DNA of 64,000 nt, taken from Rhodospirillaceae bacterium. GTDB taxonomy: Bacteria; Pseudomonadota; Alphaproteobacteria; Rhodospirillales; Casp-alpha2. A model generated the notes under the pieces. That model was not told the origin of the DNA. It did no database searches and saw only the letters and a list, made by a program, of their open reading frames with translations. Position 1 is the stretch's first letter, and each line of letters begins with the position of its first letter. Of the stretch, positions 1 to 8,538 are shown piece after piece. The DNA lies in assembly GCA_002706405.1 (NCBI GenBank), contig PALN01000045.1, positions 1 through 64,000 on the forward strand, in the 5' to 3' direction. The position numbers were made by a program, and so were the translations under genes.

Positions 1-77
1 CCGCCGACGGCCGGCTCAGCCGGGACCTTTTGAAGGGTCTGGCCGACTGTATGCAGGCGGGCTGCACACTCCCGTAA
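1..77 (+). CDS. possible 3' end of a truncated gene
   Basis: An open frame enters from the left edge (codons begin at base 3) and stops at TAA 75-77. Its last residues read roughly RLSRDLLKGLADCMQAGC-TLP, which has the look of a genuine protein C-terminus, but 24 codons are too few to name a family. The following 170 bases up to the next gene hold no other candidate. Confidence 0.3.
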   Translation, partial: ADGRLSRDLLKGLADCMQAGCTLP

Positions 78-249
78 ACGAGGGCGGCGCAACAAGTTCT
101 GTTACATTTTTTGTCTTGCAGATGCCCCGAATTGCCCCGAGAGTCGGCGCATATTCCCGGTGGGGTTAAGCAGTTTTTGCATAGGTCGAATTCTGCCCGA
201 AGCGGCCCGCGAGGCGGCCGCGACCGTTCACCTTTGGGAGTAGCCAATC

Positions 250-1323
250 ATGAAGAAATCCGACAGTTTCCTGTTCCCGCCCGCCACCCGCCGCGACGCC
301 ATGAAGGCCATCGGCCTGAGCTTGGCGGCGGCGGCCCTGCCCGCTGGTCTTGCGGCCGGCAGCAAACCGGCGCGCGCCGCCGCCCCCGCCGATGCGATCA
401 TGAAGACCATCGGCAAGACCGGCCAGCAGGTGCCCGCCATCGGCATGGGCACCTACCTTGTCTACGACACCATCCCGGGCGAACCGCGCAATCATCTGCG
501 CGAGGTTCTCAAGCGGTTCTACGACGGCGGCGGACGGGTGGTCGACACCTCGCCGCTGTACGGCACGGGCGAACTGACCCTTGGCGATTCCGCATCGGCT
601 CTCGACATCAACGATCAGCTGTTCATCGCCAACAAGATCTGGTCGACCGGTGAGTTCCTGTTCGACGACAGCCACGCCCAGCGCAGCCTGGAGGAATCGC
701 GCCGCCGCCTGTGGCGCAAGCAGTTCGACGTGATGCAGGTCCACAGCCTGACAAACATCGCGGTGATCCTGCCGATCCTCAAGGTCTGGCAGAAGGAAGG
801 CCATATCAAACACGTCGGCATCACCCATCACGAGCCGCCCTATTTCGACCTTCTCCATGACTGGATCCGCAAGGGCAAGCCCGACTTCGTGCAGGTCCAC
901 TATTCCATCTTCAACCGCCTGGCCGAACAGAAGATCCTGCCCGCCGCCGCCGACGTAGGCGCCGCCGTCCTGGTCAACATGCCGTTCGAAAAGGCCCGCC
1001 TGTTCAAGCTGGTCGAGGGCCATCAGGTGCCCGACTTCGCCAAGGACTTCGCCGCCAACTGGGCCGAGTTCTTCCTGAAATGGATCGTTTCCCACCCGGC
1101 GATCACGGCGGCCATCCCGGCGACGGCCAACCCGGACCATGCGTCGGAAAACATCGGCGCGCTGAAGGGTCCCCTGCCCGACCAGAAAATGCGCGAGCGC
1201 ATGGTCAAGCATATGGAAACCATCCCCGGCTTCGCCGATCTGGACAAGGCGCCGCGTTATCCCGGCAAGAAGTATCCCGGCATCATCGCCAAGGCGCGGG
1301 CCGATTTGAAAGCGCGCGGTTAG
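250..1323 (+). CDS. aldo/keto reductase with Tat-type signal
   Basis: NAD(P)H-dependent aldo/keto reductase of 357 residues that probably works in the periplasm. The N-terminus has a twin-arginine-like segment (TRRDAMKAIG, about residues 14-23) followed by an Ala/Leu-rich stretch ending near ARA at 41-43, so Tat export is likely. The family tetrad is present: Asp99 and Tyr104 (VVDTSPLYG), Lys129 (ANKIW) and His165 (MQVHS). The start is supported by GGGAG about 9 bases upstream. The gene is convergent with the FAD oxidoreductase, whose stop lies 4 bases away. The substrate is unknown; exported members of this family are common in Rhodospirillales. Confidence 0.85.
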   Translation: MKKSDSFLFPPATRRDAMKAIGLSLAAAALPAGLAAGSKPARAAAPADAIMKTIGKTGQQVPAIGMGTYLVYDTIPGEPRNHLREVLKRFYDGGGRVVDTSPLYGTGELTLGDSASALDINDQLFIANKIWSTGEFLFDDSHAQRSLEESRRRLWRKQFDVMQVHSLTNIAVILPILKVWQKEGHIKHVGITHHEPPYFDLLHDWIRKGKPDFVQVHYSIFNRLAEQKILPAAADVGAAVLVNMPFEKARLFKLVEGHQVPDFAKDFAANWAEFFLKWIVSHPAITAAIPATANPDHASENIGALKGPLPDQKMRERMVKHMETIPGFADLDKAPRYPGKKYPGIIAKARADLKARG

Positions 1324-1327
1324 GAAG

Positions 1328-2689
1328 TCAGAGATACGGCCCGGGCACGATGGGGCTGCCGTCGCGGAAGCGCTCGGCGCGGAAACGCGTCACATCATGG
1401 CCCGGGTCGCGCCCGATCACCATGTCGGCCATGACCCGACCGATGGCCGGGCCGATGCCGAAGCCGTGGCCCGACAGGCCGGTGCAGATGAACATGCCGG
1501 GCAGCGCGGGGTCTTCGCCCAGGGTCGGCACCACGTCGGGGGTGACGTCGATCATCCCGGCCCAGGCCTCCGCCAGCTTGACACCCGCCAGCGCCGGGTA
1601 GCGCTTGGCCATACGCTGCTGCAGGCGGCGGACCTCGGCCGGGGTCGGCTCCGGATTGAGGACCCGGGTTTTCTCGAACGGGCTGACCTCATCGCCGGAC
1701 CACCGCGTCGGCATGCCCCAGGCCCCGGGATAGCCCGCCGGTGCGCCCGCATGCAGGCGAATGTCGCGCCACGACGCCCCCATGGCCTTGATGAACTTGG
1801 TCGCGTACTTGAACGACTTCGGCGACAGGTAATGGTCCGCATGGGTGCCGGTGGCCAGGGTATAGCCGCCGTCGGCCCGCCGCCGCAGGCAGAATCCCAC
1901 ATCACGGATGTTGGGCACGTCGGGCTGATTGTCGAACAGCTTAGGCGCGGCCTCGGTCCGCGCCACGGTGCAGCGCACGGCCAGCTGCGGCACGTCGACC
2001 CCGACGTTGGAGGCGAAATGGGTCGTCCAGGCCCCCGCCGCCAGCACCACGGCATCACAGGCGACACGGCCCTTTTCCGTGACCACGCCGGTCACCCGCC
2101 CGCCGGAAATCTCCAAGGTCCGCACGGCGCAATCCTCGACCACCGCGACGCCCAACCGCTGCGCCGCCCGCGCCAAGGCCGGGACGGCGGCAAACGGCTC
2201 ACCCCGACCGTCGCTCGCCGTATACATGCCGCCCGTGTATTTGCCCGGAAGGTTCGGGTAGAGGACCCGCAGGTCGGCTGGCGACAGCAGCTTGGTATCC
2301 AGCTGATAAACCTTGGCCCGCTCCAGCCAGGCCTCATAGCGCGCCATTTCCGCCTGGGTGGTGGCGAGGTAGAGGCAACCGCCCTGGGTGAAGGTCAGGT
2401 CCGCCTCCCCCGTTTCCGCCGCCAGGCCCTGCCAGATGCGATTGGCTTCGATCATGATCGGAAGTTCGGCAAGATCGCGGGCCTGCTGCCTGATCCAGCC
2501 CCAGTTGCGCGATGATTGCTCCCCCGCGACCCGGCCCTTTTCGCACAGCACCACCTTTTGTCCGCGCTGCGCCAGGAAATAGGCCGTCGCCGTGCCCGCC
2601 ACCCCGGCGCCGATAACCACGACATCCGCCGCATCGGGCAGCGGATCGGCAAAACGGACGGGCGTGTTCTTGTCGGAAATCGGCGGCAC
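1328..2689 (-). CDS. FAD-dependent oxidoreductase (DAO family)
   Basis: Flavoprotein of the D-amino-acid oxidase/glycine oxidase superfamily, expected to oxidise an amine or amino acid. The dinucleotide-binding motif VVIGAGVAGTATAYFLA lies near the N-terminus, and the C-terminal FAD contact region contains GLSGHGFGIGPAIG. The chosen start is GTG at 2689, preceded by GGGGGG at a 7-base spacing; an upstream GTG at 2725 would add 12 residues but has a weaker ribosome site. The gene is divergent from the GMC oxidoreductase, with about 158 bases between them. Substrate not inferable. Confidence 0.8.
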   Translation of the reverse strand: MPPISDKNTPVRFADPLPDAADVVVIGAGVAGTATAYFLAQRGQKVVLCEKGRVAGEQSSRNWGWIRQQARDLAELPIMIEANRIWQGLAAETGEADLTFTQGGCLYLATTQAEMARYEAWLERAKVYQLDTKLLSPADLRVLYPNLPGKYTGGMYTASDGRGEPFAAVPALARAAQRLGVAVVEDCAVRTLEISGGRVTGVVTEKGRVACDAVVLAAGAWTTHFASNVGVDVPQLAVRCTVARTEAAPKLFDNQPDVPNIRDVGFCLRRRADGGYTLATGTHADHYLSPKSFKYATKFIKAMGASWRDIRLHAGAPAGYPGAWGMPTRWSGDEVSPFEKTRVLNPEPTPAEVRRLQQRMAKRYPALAGVKLAEAWAGMIDVTPDVVPTLGEDPALPGMFICTGLSGHGFGIGPAIGRVMADMVIGRDPGHDVTRFRAERFRDGSPIVPGPYL

Positions 2690-2847
2690 GGCGGCACCCC
2701 CCAAGTGGTGCCAGGATATTGGCACGGAACTTTCCGGACGCCTATATGCTGAATTGCCCCTTGCCGCGCCCCGCCGTGATGGGGTTTTCTAGGGGCTTCA
2801 AGCGGCGCGAAGCCCGTCCTAAATTTCATCCAAGTTGAAGACCCCAC

Positions 2848-4482
2848 ATGGACACTTACGACTACATCATCATCGGCGCCGGATCGGCGGGCTGCGTGCT
2901 GGCCAACCGGCTTTCGGCGGGCGGCAAGAATTCGGTCTGCGTGCTGGAAGCCGGGCCGCCGGACTGGAACCCCCTGATCCATATCCCGGCGGGCTTCATG
3001 AAGCTGCTGGACCACAAGACCCTGAATTGGCGCTATCAGACGGAGCCGACGGAATGGACCGCCGGCCGCGCCATCCCGGTGCCGCGTGGCAAGACATTGG
3101 GCGGATCGTCCTCCATCAACGGCAACGTCTACAACCGCGGCAATCGCGAGGACTACAATTCCTGGGCCCAGATGGGCAACCGGGGCTGGGGCTATGCGGA
3201 CGTGCTGCCCTATTTCAAGCGTTCGGAAAAACGCATCGGCGAGGCCGATGAACGGTTCCGCAGCCGCGACGGCTCGCTGATCGTCACCGACACGGACCTG
3301 ACCCACGAACTCTGCGAAGCCTTCATGGACGGTGCCGAAGCCTGCGGCATTCCGCGCAATCCCGATTACAACGGCGCCAATCAGGAAGGCGTGGCCTATA
3401 CCCAGCGCACCATCCACAATCGCCGGCGGGTCAGCGCCGCCCGGGCCTTCCTGCACCCGGCCATGAAACAGGGGAAACTCAACGTCATCACCAGCGCCCA
3501 TGCCACGGACTTGGTGATGGACGGCAAACGGGTCACCGGCGTGCGCTTCCTGAAGGGCGGGCGCGGCGGCCGGCCGCAGGAGATCGCCGCGCGCAAGGAA
3601 GTCATCCTGTCCGGCGGAGTCATCAATTCGCCGCAGCTTCTGCAACTGTCCGGCATCGGCGATCCGGCCCATCTGGGCGAGCTCGGCATCGACGTCCGCC
3701 ATGCCCTGCCCGCCGTGGGCCAGGGTCTGCGCGACCATTACGCGCCGCGCTTCACCGCCCGGGTCAAGAACGTGGGCAGCCTCAACCAGCGCGCCCAGGG
3801 CCTCGGTCTGGTGCCCGAAGTCGCCAAATGGCTGCTCGGCAAGCCCAGCGTGCTCGGCCTGCAGGCGACCATGGTCTACGCCTTCTGGCGCTCCGATCCG
3901 GCCATCGCCAATTCGGATCTGCAACTGACCTTCACCCCGGCCAGCTACGTGTCGGGCCGCCAGACCGTGCTCGACAAATTCCCCGGCATGACCGTGGCCT
4001 CCTGGCAGCAGCGCCCGGAAAGCACCGGATACGTGAAGGCCGTCAGCACCGATCCCTTCGACAAACCGGTCATCAACCCCCGCTATCTGGAGCACGAGAC
4101 GGACCGCCAGGTTTTGCTCGCCGGCATGAAGCTGGTCCGCCGCATCCTGCGCTCGGCCCCCATGGCCAAATACTTCGACGGCGAGGAATTTCCCGGCGAC
4201 CACGTGCAATCGGACGATGAATTGATGGAAGCGGCCAAGATCCGCGCCACCACCACCTTCCACCCCATGGGCACCTGCCGCATGGGCCCGGCGACGGACA
4301 AGTCGACGGTGGTCGACGATCAGCTGCGGGTCCACGGGCTGGAAGGCCTGCGCGTGGTCGATGCCTCGATCATGCCCAACATGCCGTCGGCCAATCTGAA
4401 CGCGGCGACAATCATGATCGCGGAAAAGGCGTCGGACATCATTCTGGGTAAGACACCGCCGGAGCCGGAGTTCCCTGACTAA
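2848..4482 (+). CDS. GMC family FAD oxidoreductase (choline dehydrogenase-like)
   Basis: Glucose-methanol-choline oxidoreductase of 544 residues that oxidises an alcohol to an aldehyde and passes electrons to an acceptor. The FAD motif IIGAGSAGCVLANRLS is at residues 6-21, the PRGKTLGGSSSING signature is near residues 80-93, and the catalytic His and Asn occur in FHPMGTCRMG and NLNAATIMIAEKA near the C-terminus. Length is typical (530-560). It shares an intergenic region with the divergent FAD oxidoreductase, so the two may act on a common substrate. Betaine genes are absent, so choline itself is not assumed. Confidence 0.88.
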   Translation: MDTYDYIIIGAGSAGCVLANRLSAGGKNSVCVLEAGPPDWNPLIHIPAGFMKLLDHKTLNWRYQTEPTEWTAGRAIPVPRGKTLGGSSSINGNVYNRGNREDYNSWAQMGNRGWGYADVLPYFKRSEKRIGEADERFRSRDGSLIVTDTDLTHELCEAFMDGAEACGIPRNPDYNGANQEGVAYTQRTIHNRRRVSAARAFLHPAMKQGKLNVITSAHATDLVMDGKRVTGVRFLKGGRGGRPQEIAARKEVILSGGVINSPQLLQLSGIGDPAHLGELGIDVRHALPAVGQGLRDHYAPRFTARVKNVGSLNQRAQGLGLVPEVAKWLLGKPSVLGLQATMVYAFWRSDPAIANSDLQLTFTPASYVSGRQTVLDKFPGMTVASWQQRPESTGYVKAVSTDPFDKPVINPRYLEHETDRQVLLAGMKLVRRILRSAPMAKYFDGEEFPGDHVQSDDELMEAAKIRATTTFHPMGTCRMGPATDKSTVVDDQLRVHGLEGLRVVDASIMPNMPSANLNAATIMIAEKASDIILGKTPPEPEFPD

Positions 4483-4495
4483 ACCTCTGGACAGA

Positions 4496-6307
4496 TCAGG
4501 CTTTGTCCTTGCCGTCCTCGGGCGTCTCGGCCCCCAGGCCCGCTTCATCATGGTGGAACAGATCGACCAGTTCCTCGTGGTACTTGCGCGCCTTGACCTG
4601 CAGCTTCTGTTGGTCCGCGTAGTCGGCGTAATCGTCATACAGGTGCTGTTCGTCGTGCTGGCGGAAGGCATCGGTCATGCGCGTGACCTCGGCGCTTGGG
4701 ATGCCCAGGCCGGCCAGAACCTCCCGCGTCAGGTCGAGGGCCGAAAGAAACGTCTCGCGGCGGATGTGCTTGATTCCCAAGTCCATCAACCGGTGCGCGT
4801 GCTGGCGGTTGCGGGCCCGGGCGAACACGGGTACGTCCGGAAAATGGCGGCGCACGATTTCCGCCGTGCGCAGGGAGGCCTCCACATCGTCGATGGCCAG
4901 CACGAAGGCCCGCGCCTTGCGCGTCTGCGCCGCTTCCAGGATATGCAGGCGGCTGGCATCGCCGAAATAGGCCCGGCTGCCGAAGCGGGCGACGAGATCG
5001 ACCTGTTGCGGGGAGTTGTCGAGAGCGATGAACGGAATGCCCCGGGCGCTCAGCACGCGGGCGGTGATCTGCCCGAACCGCCCGAACCCGGCGATCACCA
5101 CATGGCCCATTTCCTCGGGCATGTCGTCATGGGCATCCGATGACGGCGCGCTGCGGCGGGCGATCAGGCCGTCAGCGGCCAACAGCAGCGGCGTCGACAG
5201 CATGGACAGGGTGACGATGACCGATAGCAGCTCGGCCAGATCACGTTCGATCACGTGGGCGCCCAGCGCCGTGGAAAACAGCACGAAGGCGAACTCACCA
5301 CCCTGGGACACGGCCATGGCCAGCCGCCGCGCGGCCGGGGTATCGAGCCCGCGCATGCGGCCCAGGACAAAAATCACCCCCGCCTTCACGGCGACCAGAC
5401 CGGCCACGCCGGCCAGGATCACCAGGGTCTGGTCGGCCAACAGGTTGAGGTTCAAGGCCATGCCGATGGCCGTGAAGAACAGGCCGAGCAGCAGGCCTTC
5501 GAAGGGCGCGATGTCGGCCTCGATCTGATGGCGGTAGGGGGAATCGGCGAGCAAGGCCCCGGCCAGGAAGGCCCCCAAGGCCGCCGACAGGCCGACCGAT
5601 TCCATCAGCAGCGCCACGCCGACCACGGTCAGCAGGGCACTTGCCGTCAGGGCCTCGCGCACGCCGGTCATGGCGACCAGCTTATACAGCCGCGACAGAA
5701 GATAACGCCCGACCACCACGACAGCCAGGATCGCGCCAATGGCAAAGGCCGCATCAACCAGCGACAAGCCTGACCCGGGTGCGCCCGCCCCCCACAACGG
5801 GATCATGGCGATCAGCGGAATGGCGGCCAAATCCTGGAACAGCAGGATGGAGAACGCGGCGCGGCCGTGGCGGGTGGTCAACTCACCCTTTTCCTCCAGC
5901 ACCTGAAGGACGAAGGCAGTCGACGACAGGGACAGCGCCAGGGCGACGAACACGGCCTTGTCCCAGGAAATGCCGAACAAGGTGGCCAGGGGTGTGAGGC
6001 ACAGGGCGCAAAGGGCGACCTGCCCGGCACCTAAACCGAAGATGGATTGGCGCATGGTCCACAAACGCTTGGGCCGAAGTTCCAGGCCGATCAGGAACAA
6101 CAGCAGGGCGACGCCGTATTCGGCGATGTGGAGGATGCTTTCGACCTGATAAACGGAATAGACGAAGCCCAGCCCGTAGGGCCCGATCAGCACCCCGGCG
6201 GCAAGGTAGCCGAGCACGGAGGAGATATTGAGCTTCTTGGCGAGGGGGGCGGCGATGGCGGCGGCGGCCAGGAAGACCGCAGCCTGGACGAGAAAGTTTG
6301 CGGTCAT
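4496..6307 (-). CDS. CPA2/Kef-type monovalent cation:proton antiporter
   Basis: Inner-membrane antiporter of 603 residues exchanging K+ or Na+ for H+. About twelve hydrophobic segments fill the first 380 residues, including the family region LLLFLIGLELRPKRLW. A cytoplasmic TrkA-N/RCK nucleotide-binding domain follows at about 400-520 (VVIAGFGRFGQITARVL, then ALDNSP). The tail after residue 560 is highly charged (His, Asp, Lys). The architecture matches KefB/KefC and YbaL. It is convergent with the GMC gene (13-base gap). Whether glutathione gates it cannot be read from the sequence. Confidence 0.9.
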   Translation of the reverse strand: MTANFLVQAAVFLAAAAIAAPLAKKLNISSVLGYLAAGVLIGPYGLGFVYSVYQVESILHIAEYGVALLLFLIGLELRPKRLWTMRQSIFGLGAGQVALCALCLTPLATLFGISWDKAVFVALALSLSSTAFVLQVLEEKGELTTRHGRAAFSILLFQDLAAIPLIAMIPLWGAGAPGSGLSLVDAAFAIGAILAVVVVGRYLLSRLYKLVAMTGVREALTASALLTVVGVALLMESVGLSAALGAFLAGALLADSPYRHQIEADIAPFEGLLLGLFFTAIGMALNLNLLADQTLVILAGVAGLVAVKAGVIFVLGRMRGLDTPAARRLAMAVSQGGEFAFVLFSTALGAHVIERDLAELLSVIVTLSMLSTPLLLAADGLIARRSAPSSDAHDDMPEEMGHVVIAGFGRFGQITARVLSARGIPFIALDNSPQQVDLVARFGSRAYFGDASRLHILEAAQTRKARAFVLAIDDVEASLRTAEIVRRHFPDVPVFARARNRQHAHRLMDLGIKHIRRETFLSALDLTREVLAGLGIPSAEVTRMTDAFRQHDEQHLYDDYADYADQQKLQVKARKYHEELVDLFHHDEAGLGAETPEDGKDKA

Positions 6308-6370
6308 GCTTTGCCCCGGGGTGATGACGATCTTCGCGAAGGATCAAACATGGCCCACGGGGCAGGAAAT

Positions 6371-6787
6371 TCAACCCGCGTTTTCGGAACCATCCCCGGC
6401 AAGCCGTTCCCTGATCCAGGTCCGCGCCTGCTTTACGGTGGTGAATCTCTGGATCACATGACCCGGCGGGCGCGGGTCGGAATCGATAAAAACCTGGAAG
6501 ACCGTCTGCATCTTCTCGTGCGGTGAGATCAGACCGGTGAACTTGGGGTTTTCCCGGTCGCCGAAAATTTCCCGCGACTTGGCCGCGTGAGAGACGCCGA
6601 TCGCCTCCGTCAGGGCGAACAAGGCATCGTGGTCGATATCCGTGAAATCCAACAGGTGATAGCGGTGGCGGGCCCGATCAGGATGGGTCGCCGTGGCCAG
6701 GGCCACTTCCTGGAACTCATAGGGCACGGCAAAGCCCGTGAGCGTCACCCATAGGCCTTCGGCTTCGTTGTGAACGGTGAACGGCAT
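6371..6787 (-). CDS. hypothetical protein, possible SpoIIAA/STAS-like fold
   Basis: A 138-residue soluble protein with no signal peptide or membrane segment. The pattern of short beta strands and helices (LWVTLTGF, YHLLDFTDI, FVFIDSD-like, and a terminal helix TVKQARTWIRERL) recalls the SpoIIAA/STAS-like small proteins in which the last helix follows a strand. That resemblance is by eye only. It starts at ATG 6787 with GGGTGG upstream, and sits 63 bases downstream of the antiporter start on the same strand, so the two may be cotranscribed. Confidence 0.65.
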   Translation of the reverse strand: MPFTVHNEAEGLWVTLTGFAVPYEFQEVALATATHPDRARHRYHLLDFTDIDHDALFALTEAIGVSHAAKSREIFGDRENPKFTGLISPHEKMQTVFQVFIDSDPRPPGHVIQRFTTVKQARTWIRERLAGDGSENAG

Positions 6788-6817
6788 GATGAAATGTCCA
6801 CCACCCTTTGATCAAAT

Positions 6818-7600
6818 TCAGCGGAAATCGAATCCGCGTTTCTTCAAGGCATCCCGCAGGTGGTCGCGGGGGCGCTGGGCGTACTTCTTGTCGACGTCGG
6901 CGGACCAGGATTCGTCGGCCGTCGGCTTGCCCACGGATTCGTAATGGGCCTTCAGTTCGGCGTTATAGGTATCGACCACGGCCAGGGCCTTGTCCGCGTC
7001 GTAGCGTTCGTAATGGATGATGCCCTCGGCGGCCATGCGGGGTTTCTGCTTCGGCGCTTCGGCCGGATAGCCCAGGCACATGCCGAACACCACATAGGTG
7101 CGGAAGGGCAGGCCGAGAAGCTCGGCGACCGCTTCGGGATCGTTGCGCATGGCACCGATCATCACGCCCTGAATGCCGAGTGAGTCCGCCGCCACATAGG
7201 CCGCCATGCCGACCAGCGACGCGTCAATGGAGGCCATCAGGCCCATTTCCAGATTGTTGTTGTCCAGGTTGCCGTCGTGGCGCTGGAACGCTTTCTCGAT
7301 CCGTGTCAGATCGGCGACGAAGGCGAGGAAGACCGGGCAGGTCTCGATATGCTTCTGCCCGCCGGAGATCTTGGCCAGCTTTTCCTTGGTTTCCGCATCG
7401 CGCACGACGACCACGGAATAGGCCTGCAGATTGCCCGAGGTCGGCGCCCGGCGCGCGGCCTCCAGAATTGCCGTGACCTGGGCGTCGGTCACTTCCTTAT
7501 CCGAGTAGGAACGGATGGAGCGCCGGTCACCCAGAACGCGGATGGTGTCGGAGGTGATCGGGTGGTCGGTCATCTGGCCGGGGCCATCGGGCGGGGTCAT
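6818..7600 (-). CDS. NADPH-dependent nitroreductase/flavin reductase (NfsA/FRP-like)
   Basis: FMN-containing nitroreductase of 260 residues. The FMN phosphate-binding RRSIRSY segment lies near residue 27 and RAPTSGNLQAYSVVVV near residues 52-67; the C-terminus (RDHLRDALKKRGF) resembles NfsA/flavin reductase P types. AAGGAAG lies 8 bases before the ATG at 7600. It follows the SucD-like gene on the same strand by 47 bases, so it is probably the last gene of the dioxygenase/SauS-like unit. There it could supply reduced flavin or act on a product, but its position is the only evidence. Confidence 0.85.
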   Translation of the reverse strand: MTPPDGPGQMTDHPITSDTIRVLGDRRSIRSYSDKEVTDAQVTAILEAARRAPTSGNLQAYSVVVVRDAETKEKLAKISGGQKHIETCPVFLAFVADLTRIEKAFQRHDGNLDNNNLEMGLMASIDASLVGMAAYVAADSLGIQGVMIGAMRNDPEAVAELLGLPFRTYVVFGMCLGYPAEAPKQKPRMAAEGIIHYERYDADKALAVVDTYNAELKAHYESVGKPTADESWSADVDKKYAQRPRDHLRDALKKRGFDFR

Positions 7601-7647
7601 CGGGGCGTCTTCCTTTATATTTTCGGGTCGCGCCCCGATGTTTACCC

Positions 7648-8538
7648 TTAACCCATACGTTCCTTCAAGACCGGGCCCACATCCATGGGTGTATCGAGGA
7701 TCGCCACGCCCGCCGCCGACAGCGCGTCGGCCTTGGACTGGTACGTTCCCTTGTTGCCCATGACGATGGCCCCGGCATGGCCCATCTTCTTGCCGGCGGG
7801 CGCGGCCCCGCCCGCAATGAAAGCGGCCATGGGCTTGTTCATGGTGGCGGCATATTCGGCCGCGTGTTCTTCCATGGCGCCGCCGATTTCGCCGACCATC
7901 ACCACGGCGTCGGTTTTCTCGAACGCATCCAAGGCTTCCAAGGCATCACGGGTGGTGGTGCCGATGATCGGGTCCCCGCCGATGCCGATGAAGGCGGAGA
8001 TGCCGAACCCGGCCTGCACCACGTTCAGGCACATCAGGGTGCCGAGCGAGCCGGAACGGGAAATGATGCCGACGTTGCCGGGCCGGAAGATCTTTTCGTT
8101 GAAGGCCGGCATGAAGCCCGTGAAACACTCGCCCGGCGTCACGCCGCCGGCCGTGTTGGGGCCGATGATCTTGACGCCGCGTTCCTTGGCGGCCGCCATC
8201 ATGTACATGACGTCCTGCACGGGGATGTGTTCCGTCAGGCAGACCACGGCCTTGGCCCCGGCCTCGATGGCGTCAAGCGCCGCCGCCTTGGCCCCCATGG
8301 GCGGGATGAACAGGATGGAGACGTCGAAGCCCCCTCCGTCACCTTTGTCGGCCAGCCCCTTCATGGCGTCCACGGCGGAGCCGAACACGGGCACGCCGAT
8401 ATGTTCGGTCCCGGCCTTTTTCGGGTTCACGCCACCGACGATCTTGGTGCCGTATTCCATCATGCGCTCGGACCAGAAGGTCCCCTGCTTGCCGGTGATG
8501 CCCTGAACGATCACCCGATGTGTTCCGCGAATGATCAT
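7648..8538 (-). CDS. acyl-CoA synthetase (ADP-forming) alpha subunit, SucD-like
   Basis: Alpha subunit of a succinyl-CoA-synthetase-type ligase, 296 residues. The CoA-binding domain begins with VQGITGKQGTFWSERM, and the phosphohistidine is His254 in KKMGHAGAIVMG. Two active-site segments differ from textbook SucD: GPNTAG replaces GPNCPG, and SGSLGTLMC replaces the usual SGTLTYEA. This suggests an acid other than succinate. Its start overlaps the beta-subunit stop by 4 bases (ATGA). The operon also encodes a SauS-like acylating aldehyde dehydrogenase, matching the SauC/SauD type of ADP-forming sulfoacetate-CoA ligase; malate-CoA ligase is an alternative. Confidence 0.85.
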   Translation of the reverse strand: MIIRGTHRVIVQGITGKQGTFWSERMMEYGTKIVGGVNPKKAGTEHIGVPVFGSAVDAMKGLADKGDGGGFDVSILFIPPMGAKAAALDAIEAGAKAVVCLTEHIPVQDVMYMMAAAKERGVKIIGPNTAGGVTPGECFTGFMPAFNEKIFRPGNVGIISRSGSLGTLMCLNVVQAGFGISAFIGIGGDPIIGTTTRDALEALDAFEKTDAVVMVGEIGGAMEEHAAEYAATMNKPMAAFIAGGAAPAGKKMGHAGAIVMGNKGTYQSKADALSAAGVAILDTPMDVGPVLKERMG